The notes below the pieces were generated by a model. The model saw only the letters and a program-made list of their open reading frames with translations. It did no database searches and was not told the origin of the DNA. Positions 27,568 through 39,300 of a stretch of DNA of 64,000 nucleotides are shown here, in pieces; the first letter of the stretch is position 1, and every line of letters begins with the position of its first letter. The translations under genes and the position numbers were made by a program. This DNA comes from Spongilla lacustris (Eukaryota > Porifera > Demospongiae > Spongillida > Spongillidae), in assembly GCA_949361645.1 (NCBI GenBank), contig OX442427.1, forward strand, positions 334,501 to 398,500, in the 5' to 3' direction.

Positions 27568-27832
27568 CACCGCAATGACGTCATCGTAGCCTATATAATT
27601 GCCACCATGTTTGTACAGTCACAAGTTTGTGAAGGTGTGAAACGTTCGGACCATGAAATTTGTCTTTTTCTACTTGTGTGCGGATTTGTTCAAATCATTG
27701 GGAAGATACATTTGTGGTAGTTAATCGCGAGAAAAATAACTTTAGTGACTGTTCTTGGTTCTGGTGTTTATCGAACAACAAGATGTGTTGTTAGGGTTCC
27801 CCAGCGTCCGCCGTTGCTTATTAGTTACCATA
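27568..27832. promoter_or_regulatory. Shared ECD / ATF4-like promoter region with a consensus CRE
   Basis: Only about 265 bp separate the ECD start codon from the first leader ATG of the ATF4-like gene. The palindromic cAMP response element TGACGTCA lies at 27576-27583, just upstream of the ECD start. ATF/CREB factors bind this site, so the bZIP gene next door could regulate the pair; that is inference. An ATG in a perfect GCCACC context at 27607 opens a 37-codon frame (27607-27720). Whether it is transcribed depends on the unknown start site. Confidence 0.6.
27783..27794 (+). promoter_or_regulatory. uORF1 of the ATF4-like gene (3 codons)
   Basis: ATG TGT TGT TAG, with A at -3, lies 38 nt before the next leader ATG. 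Vertebrate ATF4 mRNAs also begin with a 3-codon uORF that allows reinitiation. Confidence 0.65.
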
Positions 27833-28002
27833 ATGGGGTAAGTTACAGTTCTGTACTTGTGAAATGAAGATTAATGTGTGTCTCTGGGTCCAACATTAGG
27901 TGTACCCACAACATTTATCTACCATCCTTTGGTCATCTTATCAACGAACATGAACGTGTGTCATTTAAATACGCAGACGCAGTTTGGCGCCGATACACCT
28001 AA
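27833..28002 (+). promoter_or_regulatory. uORF2 of the ATF4-like gene, overlapping the CDS out of frame
   Basis: ATG at 27833 with A at -3 and G at +4. After removal of a 62-nt intron (27838-27899) it runs 35 codons to TAA at 28000-28002. It passes the CDS start at 27950 and overlaps the CDS by 53 nt in another frame. This is the layout of the inhibitory uORF2 of ATF4. Without splicing it would stop after two codons, but an intronic ATG at 27874 opens the same overlapping frame. Confidence 0.75.
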
Positions 28003-28832
28003 CGGCGCGAACGTTTTGGACTGGTTCGATTCACGGACCGGTGTAGCGTTGGATTTTCCAGACCTCGACCTGGACATAGAGTTACATGCCGTAGCCAAAC
28101 CTCTAGACAGCAATGGGGAGTATTATAAACACGGTAAGCGTTTTTTTTTTTAAACCCGGCTTCCGGCTACCTTTTATATACGATCTTCCTTGTGTAGAAC
28201 TTGGCGTTGCTTGTTTGGGAGCGGAAGGCGACTGGCTTACAGAACCCATCGTACTTCCCTGCGGTCAGACTGGACAGCGCTGCGACCACTTATGTCCACA
28301 GTGCAAACCCGAGTTCTTGATACCGGCAGAGAGTGCTGTTGACTTCCCGTCTGCCTCACCCATGTCGTACACTGACAGCTTCGAGCTTAACGATGATGTC
28401 ATCTCCTCGATTCTCGGTAATGGTGAAACCTGCTACCAGCATTTGCCCACAGGTATGCTGACAACTTGGCATCCTGTGACATCAGACCACCAGGTGGCAT
28501 CCATTCCCTGTGTGGTCAAAGGCTCAGATGATGTAGAAGCTGTTTCCAGTAGTGTCTCCCGCTCAAGAAAGAGGGACCTGGCCAAGCCTGAGAGGGGTGA
28601 TGATACCACGTGCAGGGCACCTGCAAGCAAGAACAGAAAGAAGGAACAAAACAAGAGTGCAGCTCTCAAGTACCGACAGAAGAAGAGAGAAGAGCAATCC
28701 AAATTGGAGGACAGGAGAGACCAACTTGAAGAGCAGAACCAAAAGCTTCAATCTGATGTTGTCTCTCTAGAAAATGAGATCATGTACTTGAAGCAGCTGT
28801 GGCAGGAGCTGCATGGAAAACACCAGACTTGA
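27950..28832 (+). CDS. ATF4: bZIP transcription factor, ATF4/ATF5 type
   Basis: Coding exons 27950-28133 and 28198-28832; 272 residues. The C-terminal bZIP has the ATF4/5-specific basic region (KKEQNKSAALKYRQKKREEQ, about residues 209-228), followed by a leucine zipper and a short tail. The N-terminal half is acidic and proline-poor, as expected for an activation region. I chose the ATG at 27950 because the frame is closed by TAA at 27831 and contains no earlier ATG once the leader intron is removed. ATF4 drives the integrated stress response: eIF2-alpha phosphorylation lets ribosomes bypass an inhibitory uORF, and the two uORFs here fit that control. I see no DSGxxS phosphodegron. ATF4 and ATF5 are not separable here, so the symbol means the ATF4/5 group. 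Confidence 0.9.
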
Positions 28833-29444
28833 TGGTGTGTACACCATACTGTCAATCTCCCCACCCCCCTCTCTCATACTCCAGTAGTGTCTTTTGTGTG
28901 TTGTCTATCAGCCAATATGTACATGTATGTATTCATGTCTTTTCAGCTTGTCACATTATTAATCGATTAACATGCTTTAAAAAACAACAAGAAAACCATT
29001 CTAAATTTATATACACAAAACGCACGAAATAATGTCTTTCTCACTACACGACTGTGAGCTGCGAAGCCAAGTTTTTCAAGTGTTGCTCATTGCTGCGCTG
29101 TAACGACGTGTGGAATCTGGCCTGTCAAACGAATATGCTGTGAATCCATTCCCTTCCTTATATGGGACCCAAGCAATTTATTTACTACAGCAATAAGCCA
29201 GCCAAGATAGTATTCATAGTCATGTGATTTAGCATTTCCTTGTCAAGACATCTCCCGCAAAAGTGCGGCCCACCCTCAAGTGCATGCACCAGACAGCTCC
29301 CTTGCCACCCCAGGTTTACCAACATCAGATACCTTCTCTAGTTTACCAAGGATCAGACATCTCCCTTGCCTGCCACCCTCCCTTGCCACTTCACATCAGA
29401 CACCTCCCTTGCATGTCACCTCACATACCTCCCCTGCCTTTCCA
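28833..29444. other. 3' flank of the ATF4-like gene and of VPS35L
   Basis: Convergent 3' ends. AATAAA occurs on the minus strand at 29177-29182, beyond the minisatellite, and could serve VPS35L. No clear AATAAA follows the ATF4-like stop on the plus strand. No gene recognised. Confidence 0.45.
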
Positions 29445-30360
29445 CAGATACCTCCCTCACATCAGATACCTCCCCTCACATCAGATACCTCCCCTCACAT
29501 CAGATACCTTCCCTCACATCAGATACCTCCCTCACATCAGATACCTCCCCTCACACCAGATACCTCCCCTCACATCAGATACCTCCCCTCACATCAGATA
29601 CCTTCCCTCACATCAGATACCTCCCTCACATCAGATACCTCCCTCACATCAGATACCTCCCTCACATCAGATACCTCCCACACATCAGATACCTCCCTCA
29701 CATCAGATACATGTACCTTCCCTCACATCAGATACCTCCCCTCACATCAGACACCTCCCCTCACATCAGATACCTCCCCTCACATCAGATACCTTCCCTC
29801 ACATCAGATACCTCCCTCACATCAGATACCTCCCTCACATCAGATACCTTCCCTCACATCAGATACCTTCCCTCACATCAGATACCTCCCCTCACATCAG
29901 ATACCTCCCTCACATCAGATACCTCCCCTCACATCAGATACCTCCCCTCACATCAGATACCTTCCCTCACATCAGATACCTCCCTCACATCAGATACATG
30001 TACCTTCCCTCACATCAGATACCTCCCCTCACATCAGATACCTCCCCTCACATCAGATACCTCCCCTCACATCAGATACCTTCCCTCACATCAGATACCT
30101 CCCTCACATCAGATACCTCCCTCACATCAGATACCTTCCCTCACATCAGATACCTTCCCTCACATCAGATACCTCCCCTCACATCAGACACCTCCCCTCA
30201 CATCAGATACCTCCCCTCACATCAGATACCTTCCCTCACATCAGATACCTCCCTCACATCAGATACCTCCCTCACATCAGATACCTCCCTCACATCAGAT
30301 ACCTTCCCTCACATCAGATACCTCCCCTCACATCAGACACCTTCCCTCACATCAGATACC
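29445..30360. repeat. 17-19-bp minisatellite (CCTCACATCAGATACCT)
   Basis: About 50 copies with one- or two-base length variants and rare ACATGTAC insertions (29707, 29996). Its right end enters the last coding exon of VPS35L: the VPS35L stop codon is part of the first unit. Confidence 0.97.
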
Positions 30361-33300
30361 TCCATTGCACACCACTTGCTCCAGGCTTACCAACATCTTG
30401 GCATCTTGGCCACTGTTCCTTACTGATAGGTTCCAAAGATTGATAAGAAGCTGTCTGATAGAGGGTTCTGATGTGATATCAGCATGTGCCAACAGCCTAG
30501 AAGAGGGAGACAGGAGACAAAGATGCGTGGGTGCATTAAACATGTGAGCACACCAAAATCAATATCAGGTAGAGAACAATCAATACATATCAGGTAGGGA
30601 ACAAGCAATACATATGAGGTAGGGAACAATCAATACATATGAGGTAGGGAACAATCAATACATATGAGGTAGGGAACAATCAATACATATGAGGTAGGGA
30701 ACAATCAATACATATGAGGTAGGGAACAATCAATACATATGAGGTAGGGAACAATCAATACATATGAGGTAGGGAACAATCAATACATATGAGGTAGGGA
30801 ACAATCAATACATATGAGGTAGGGAACAATCAATACATATGAGGTAGGGAACAATCAATATCAGGTAGGGAACAATCAATACATATGAGGTAGGGAACAA
30901 TCAATACATATGAGGTAGGGAACAATCAATACATATGAGGTAGGGAACAATCAATATCAGGTAGGGAACAATCAATATCAGGTAGGGAACAAGCAATACA
31001 TATGAGGTAGGGAACAACCACAGTAGTTTCAAAACATCCATCCTAATCCTACAAATAGGCAGTGCCCTACTAAACTTGGATAACATAACATACCTCGAAA
31101 ATAGTCCAAATGCAATGGAACTTTGTCTTTTTCTAAGCTACAGAAAAAAAAAATACAACCCACAACACATAAAGCCCATTCAGAACAAAAGAACAGTGTA
31201 GGAACCCTCCCTCCCCAATGAGAACAGTGTAGGAACCCACCCCTCCCCAATTAGAACAGTGTAGGAACCCTCCCTCCCCAATGAGAACAGTGTAGGAACC
31301 CACCCCTCCCCAATGAGAACAGTGTAGGAACCCACCCTCCCCAATGAGAACAGTGTAGGAACCCTCCCTCCCCAATGAGAACAGTGTAGGAACCCACCCT
31401 CCCCAATGAGAACAGTGTAGGAACCCACCCTCCCCAATGAGAACAGTGTAGGAACCCACCCTCCCCAATGAGAACAGTGTAGGAACCCTCCCTCCCCAAT
31501 GAGAACAGTGTAGGAACCCTCCCTCCCCAATGAGAACAGTGTAGGAACCCACCCCTCCCCAATGAGAACAGTGTAGGAACCCTCCCTCCCCAATGAGAAC
31601 AGTGTAGGAACCCTCCCTCCCCAATGAGAACAGTGTAGGAACCCACCCCTCCCCAATGAGAACAGTGTAGGAACCCACCCCTCCCCAATGAGAACAGTGT
31701 AGGAACCCACCCCTCCCAATGAGAACAGTGTAGGAACCCACCCCTCCCCAATGAGAACAGTGTCCTTTCCACAACCAAGTGACGCTTAAGGGCCAACACA
31801 CCACCCATATCACAATGGTACAATGGATAGGAACACAGCAACAAACCTCCTCTGAGCTGGCAAGAGACTTGAGGTGTTCCAATACCTGCCCGATCAGATT
31901 GGTGGCCAGCTTGGCCAATTCAGCAATAAGTTTCTTGTCACCAGCATACAGGCAGTCATTGGAGTCAACTACAGGTGTAGGTAAGTATTATTTGACTGCT
32001 AGTTAGTGAGCATTAGAAGCTAATTTACGCTAGCAATAATAGCCACATGCTTCCAACAAATGTGCACAGCCATGTATCACAGCCCCCCAACAAATGTGCA
32101 CAGCCATGTATCACAGCCCCCCAACAAATGTGCACACAGCCATGTATCATAGCCCCCCAACAAATGTGCACAGCCATGTATCACAGCCCCCCAACAAATG
32201 TGCACACAGCCAAGTATCACAGCCCCCCAACAAATGTGCACACAGCTGTGTATCACAGCCCCCCAACAAATGTGCACACAGCCGTGTATCACAGCCCCCC
32301 AACAAATGTGCACACAGCCGTGTATCACAGCTGTGTATCACAGCCCCCCAACAAATGTGCACACAGCCGTGTATCACAGCCCCCAACAAATGTGCACACA
32401 GCCGTGTATCACAGCCCCCCAACAAATGTGCACACAGCCGTGTATCACAGCTGTGTATCACAGCCCCCCAACAAATGTGCACACAGCCGTGTATCACAGC
32501 TGTGTATCACAGCCCCCCAACAAATGTGCACACAGCCGTGTATCACAGCCCCCCAACAAATGTGCACACAGCCGTGTATCACAGCCCCCCAACAAATGTG
32601 CACACAGCCGTGTATCACAGCTGTGTATCACAGCCCCCCAACAAATGTGCACACAGCCGTGTATCACAGCTGTGTATCACAGCTGTGTATCACAGCCCCC
32701 CAACAAATGTGCACACAGCCGTGTATCACAGCTGTGTATCACAGCCCCCCAACAAATGTGCACACAGCCGTGTATCACAGCTGTGTATCACAGCCCCCCA
32801 ACAAATGTGCACACAGCCGTGTATCACAGCCCCCCAAATGCCCACCTTTCTCCACTCTGTATACATATCGATCCTAAAAATGTAAATAGAAAGAGGAGGG
32901 AGGGGGAGGAGTAGGAAGGAGGGGGAGGAAATAGGAGAGAGGGGGAGGGGGAGGAGGAGGAAGGAGGGGGAGGAGGAAGGAGGGGGAGGAGGAAGGAGGG
33001 GGAGGAGGGGGGAGGGGGAGGAGGAGGAAGGGGGGGGGAGGAGGAAGGAGGGGGAGGAGGGGGGAGGGGGAGGAGGAGGAAGGAGGGGGAGGGGGAGGAG
33101 GAGGAAGGAGGGGGGAGGAGGAGGAAGGAGGGGGAGGAGGAGGAAGGAGGGGGAGGGGGAGGAGGAGGAAGGAGGGGGAGGAAATAGGAGAGAGGGGGAG
33201 GGGGAGGAAGGAGGGGAAGGAGGAAGGGAGATATTTATCATTGCATTCCATACCATTCTGTCCACCCACCTGGCAAGCAGCTGAAAGCAAGCAAATTGCA

Positions 33301-36300
33301 TTCATGTACACAATGATCTTGTGATCAGAGTTGGGAGCCCTGCAAAACAGGGTACATGTAGTTCAAGAATGGAGATGGGTGGAGCTTAGCCCCAGTGAAG
33401 GGGGAAGGGTTAATGTTTGGCTTAACACTTGGATTGGGTTCCCCTTGGTATCTGGCAATATGTAATTCTGGCCAAGTGCCCAGACCACCAGTTTGTGGTC
33501 ACCAACTTACCACTGGTATTCCTGAACAGCATTCAGAAGCCCTCTGAGAAGGTACAGGGCCTCAAGATCAGGGTTGTCCTGTGGGGGTTGAACGTAGAGA
33601 TGACAGACGCACACAACACCATCACGTGTCTGCCTACAGGGACTACGAGCAGAGTGGATAAGAAGTTGTTTAGATAAGAGGCAACAAAAGGTTCAGTGGA
33701 TTGACTCTTCCTCTCAATCTCTAGACATGGCAGAAAAAAGTTGTCTAAATTGATGCCAAGCCACATGAGAGTGGACTCACCCATTGTTGGTGGTACATCC
33801 TTCAATACTGTGATTGCTGTCTTGAAAAAGGCATCTCCTATGGTACACACAGAGCTTTGACAATTTCTGCTGTAATCACACGTACATCACTCCTCACATG
33901 CACACATTACTCCTCACATGCACACATCACTCCTCACATGCACACATCACTCCTCACATGCACACGTCACTCCTCACATGCACACATCACTCCTCACATG
34001 CACATATCACTCCTCACATGCACACATCACCCCTCATATGCACACATCACTCCTCACATGCACACATTGCTCCATCCCATTGACATGGAAATGAACATAA
34101 CTACACTGTAGCTGTGGCAATTTCCAGCCATGACATGCACATGTGACATAGCTCCATTACCCAGCCTGCCAAGACCTTACCCTGTGACATAGCTCATTAC
34201 CCAGCCAGCCATGTCCTTACCCTGTGACATAGCTCCATTACCCAGCCATGATCTTACCCTGTGACATAGCTCATTACCCTGCCTGCCATGACATGTGCAT
34301 TCCTTACCCTGTGACATAGCTCCATTAGCAATGGCTACCCTCCCAGAGATGAGGTACAGCTGGAGTTGTAGAAGTATGTTGTTCACTGAAGGAATAGTTA
34401 TGAAGCAGTATGCAGCACACGCCTGAATGGATTGAGATGGTGTGTGTTGCATGGCATTAGTGGCATCATAGATGTAATATATACTGCAAGAAGATCTACA
34501 CATTGCCCCAACAGCTCACAAATACACATTGTACTGCATGATAAATACATACATGTTAGCTGTGGCTTGGCTAGGTGTACATAGCCTCCAATGGTGAACA
34601 GTGGTGCAAACAGAATGCGGCCAACAAAACAGCATACAGTGGCCAAGAAGGCTGTTACTTACCCTCACAAAGCCAGAAGTCTTCCTTGTATGTTCCCCCT
34701 TCACGATCGAGTGGGTGCTCATCGACAATAAGTTTACACACTGCAATGGCCACACACACACACACACACACACACATACCACACACACACACACACACAC
34801 ACACATACCACACACACATACACACATACCACACACACATACACACACATACCACACACACATACACACATACCACACACACACATACACACATACACAC
34901 ATACCACACACACATACACACACACATGATGTTATGCTGTGCATCATTCCACTAGTGCTCACAGCCCTTACATGCACCAGGTGGACCAGAACAGCATCAA
35001 GGTTACAAAATACTGCTCTGGCCTCCATGTAGAAGTTGAGCTGCTGCTCAAAGTCCTGTCCAAAGCTGACCTGTAAACACATCACATGCACACACACACA
35101 CATCACTAGGGGATGCAGCTTTAATGGAAAGCCCACCTTTCTTAAGAAGCCACATATGAGCTGTCCAATCTGTCGTCTGTCGTCATCCAAGCTAAGGGAA
35201 CTGGAGTTTGGGGAGAGGGGAGAAGGTGGAGGGGAGGTAAAGTGATGGCCAGTTAGATGTACTCTTAGTCGCTCACTTGAGGGAGTCACTCATTGCCTTG
35301 CACAGGTACATCATAGCGTTTATTACGACTGGATCACGAACATCATCCTTGTGCCTGGGATTGTCGTGAAATGAAGAACAGGGGTGTGTATGGAGAGGGT
35401 GTATGCATAGGAGGACTCACAGCATGAACGCATTAGTGACGATCTTGCACACTTCAACTTTCACACTTTCCTTCTGGAACATATCAATAAAAGGTAGGAA
35501 CTTGTCCTGGGAAGAGAACCAAAGAGTTCATCCAACTATCATTTATACTAAAACCACACAGGTACCAGGGGCACATGCTCCTTCTACATACAGGTACCAG
35601 GGGCACATGCTCCTTCTACATACAGGTACCAGGGGCACATGCTCCTTCTACACACAGGTACCAGGGGCACATGCTCCTTCTACACACAGGTACCAGGGGC
35701 ACATGCTCCTTCTACACACAGGTACCAGGGGCACATGCTCCTTCTACATACAGGTACCAGGGGCACATGCTCCTTCTACACACAGGTACCAGGGGCACAT
35801 GCTCCTTCTACACACAGGTACCAGGGGCACATGCTCCTTCTACATACAGGTACCAGGGGCACATGCTCCTTCTACACACAGGTACCAGGGGCACATGCTC
35901 CTTCTACATACAGGTACCAGGGGCACATGCTCCTTCTACACAGGTACCAGGGGCACATGCTCCTTCTACACACAGGTACCAGGGGCACATGCTCCTTCTA
36001 CACACAGGTACCAGGGGCACATGCTCCTTCTACATACAATCATGTACTACATACTTAAATCTCCGAGGTTCCAAACTTCATGAAAGCCTTTTATTAAAAT
36101 ATCATGATTTGACTGTACTGTAGCCAAGCACACTTAATTAACTTAATTAACATACAATGAACCAAAAATAATGTGTTTATGGTTAAATCATAGAAGTTTA
36201 CGTCCATCTCCCCCCCCCCCCCCCCCCCATAGTAATTAAATTAACAATTGGACTATAGGTTGTGGGCGATTTAACTCAACTCTATGCCAATTGGCTAGGT

Positions 36301-39300
36301 ACATGTATGCACTGTAGCATCTATATTAATTCATTAACACAATCATTGCAATTCTAATGCGCTGAATGTATCTAGATGGTACCTTTTTAAAAAATGGTTG
36401 TCCTCATTTTTGTAATACACTAGTACTAAATTTTGCACATCAAACGCCATTCTATAAAATTTGCTGAAATTGCGCTTTTATCACGCTGAGATAATTTCTA
36501 CTGCTTCTGTTTAAGATTGCTTAAGATTGCTTAACTTCTAGAGCTCCACAAAGGAAATCGCCTCATATCATGTGGCTGGGAAGCAGGAAGAACCCCTCCT
36601 ATAAACCACTCCCTTTAATTGTACCCAAATATGCAACACTAAATGTACCTGCCAATTCAACCCCTAACACCACAACCCTCTGTCTCCCCTAACACCACAA
36701 CCCTCTGTCTCCCCTAACACCACAACCCTCTGTCTCCCCTAACACCACAACCCTCTGTCTCCCCTAACACCACAACCCTCTGTCTCCCTAACACCACAAC
36801 CCTCTGTCTCCACTAACACCACAACCCTCTGTCTCCCCTAACACCACAACCCTCTGTCTCCCCTAACACCACAACCCTCTGTCTCCACTAACACCACAAC
36901 CCTCTGTCTCCCCTAACACCACAACCCTCTGTCTCCACTAACACCACAACCCTCTGTCTCCCCTAACACCACAACCCTCTGTCTCCACTAACACCACAAC
37001 CCTCTGTCTCCCCTAACACCACAACCCTCTGTCCTCCCCTAACACCACAACCCTCTGTCTCCCCTAACACCACAACCCTCTGTCTCCCCTAACACCACAA
37101 CCCTCTGTCTCCACTAACACCACAACCATCTGTCTCCAATAACACCACAACCATCTGTCTCCAATAACACCATTACAACATCTCTACTAACCTCTGTTTC
37201 TACTGACATAACATCTATGCTAACATCTTAGATTTGAAACTTTGTAGCAACACCAGTAGCAAACAACTCCAATAAGGATGTATATGTGCTTTGATCCACA
37301 AAGCTATTACTGACATAGGCCCCCCCCCCCCCCCCCCCCATATCAACCTACCATTGCAAATATAACACTGAAATCTTTCATGTGGGTCAGTATTCGGCTG
37401 ACAATGGATACAAGCTGTGCGTAGTGAGACTCAAATGCCCTGTCAGGGGTCATGTGCTTGACCAGGTCGTCGAGAAGGGCATTGACCTCTCGTTTCTACA
37501 CAACGAAAAACAACAATTCTTGAAACGTACAGTGACATCCAGTTTTTGCGTGCTTACATTAAAGTGCTTGGCCACGTACTCCAACCACACTTGGGAACAT
37601 GCTATGTACTCCTGTAAGAAAGTATGTCAACGGTCACGTGTGTTGGAGGGATGGAAGGTGTGTTCGAGAGATGGAGGTATGTTGGAGGAAAGGAGGGTGC
37701 ATGTATAGTCATTTGGAAATGTACGGAGGAAGAAACATGTGAGGAAATGTAAGGAGGAAGAAGCATGTGAGGAAATGTAAGGAGGAGGAAGCATGTGAGG
37801 AAATGTAAGGAGGAAGAAACATGTGAGGAAATGTAAGGAGGAAGAAACATGTGAGGAAATGTAAGGAGGAGGAAGCATGTGAGGAAATGTAAGGAGGAAG
37901 CATGTGAGGAAATGTAAGGAGGAAATGTAAGGAGGAAATGTAAGGAGGAAGAAGCATGTGAAGAAATGTAAGGAGGAAGAAGCATGTGAGGAAATGTAAG
38001 GAGGAAGAAGCATGTGAGGAAATGTAAGGAGGAGGAAGCATGTGAGGAAATGTAAGGAGGAAGCATGTGAGGAAATGTAAGGAGGAAGAAACAAGTGAGG
38101 AAATGTAAGGAGGAAGAAACATGTGAGGAAATGTAAGGAGGAAGAAGAAGCATGTGAGGAAATGTAAGGAGGAAGAAGCATGTGAGGAAATGTAAGGAGG
38201 AAATGTAAGGAGGAAATGTAAGGAGGAAAAAGCATGTGAAGAAATGTAAGGAGGAAGAAGCATGTGAGGAAATGTAAGGAGGAAGAAGCATGTGAGGAAA
38301 TGTAAGGAGGAAGAAGCATGTGAGGAAATGTAAGGAGGAGGAAGCATGTGAGGAAATGTAAGGAGGAAGAAGCATGTGAGGAAATGTAAGGAGGAGGAAG
38401 CATGTGAGGAAACGTAAGGAGGAAGAAGCATGTGAGGAAATGTAAGGAGGAGGAAGCATGTGAGGAAATGTAAGGAGGAGGAAGCATGTGAGGGAATGTA
38501 AGGAGGAAGAAGCATGTGAGGAAATGTAAGGAGGAGGAAGCATGTGAGGGAATGTAAGGAGGAAGAAGCATGTGAGGAAATGTAAGGAGGAAGCATGTGA
38601 GGAAATGTAAGGAGGAAGAAGCATGTGAGGAAATGTGAGGAAAATGATACTTTGTGAGGAGGCTCAACACATTAGCTAAAAGCCTTACAGCAGGAATAAT
38701 CAACTTCCCCACACTCTTCCACACCTGTGGGGGAGTGGGGACTGAATACAGGCTACAACACACAAGGTAATACCCCCACCGTCTTGAGCAAGGGCAGACG
38801 GTCCTGAGTTGGTGGGTCTGTCAGTACAACACAGTTCCCAAGTGCTACATAAAGCTTGTACTGAATGTGTCAGTGGAATGTACAAAAACACACGTGTGTG
38901 GAGGGGTTGAGAGAGGTGTAAGCGCCTGCAGTGGGGCTGGGCACCAGTCCTTACCCTTGGCATCCCTATCTCCTCGCAGTCCTTGATCATTTCGGCAAAC
39001 TGAATGGCCCTCTGCGCGATAAACTCTGGCTTAAATGAGGTCATGATGGCATGAAGTACAATGGCATTTCTGGAGGTAGGGAGAAGAAAAGATGGAAGAA
39101 GGGGACGTGGAGAAGACAGTAGATAAGAAACATGCATACACCCTCCAACCTCCTCTCCACACTTAACTACCCATCCCCCATCCCTCCAACACTTAACCAC
39201 CCATCCCATCCCTCCAACACTTAACTACCCATCCTGCCATGCTTACTTGCTTCCTCCTTCCTTCACCTGTACCAACACATCTTCAAGTGTGTGCTAAAGA

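Noticed and set aside
27878..28153. ATF4-like N-terminus extended upstream through a GTG start at 27878
   Set aside because: 27878 lies inside the leader intron (27838-27899) and the spliced frame has no ATG before 27950.
31133..31918. 261-codon ORF containing repeated YTVLIGEGG
   Set aside because: 31-32-bp array in an intron; its left part only overlaps the real VPS35L exon at 31847-31968.
32045..32840. CRISPR-like regular 36-bp repeats
   Set aside because: Units are contiguous, without unique spacers, in a eukaryotic intron; this is a minisatellite.
29263..33311. Long ORFs of 180-390 codons across 29.2-33.3 kb
   Set aside because: All are read-throughs of minisatellites (17-36-bp units) in the VPS35L introns; three frames are open at once and none has protein-like composition.
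37602..38763. Leucine/phenylalanine-rich 295-378-codon ORFs on the minus strand that look membrane-like
   Set aside because: Pure translation of the 28-bp array; the only real coding there is exon 38689-38724 of VPS35L and its neighbours.
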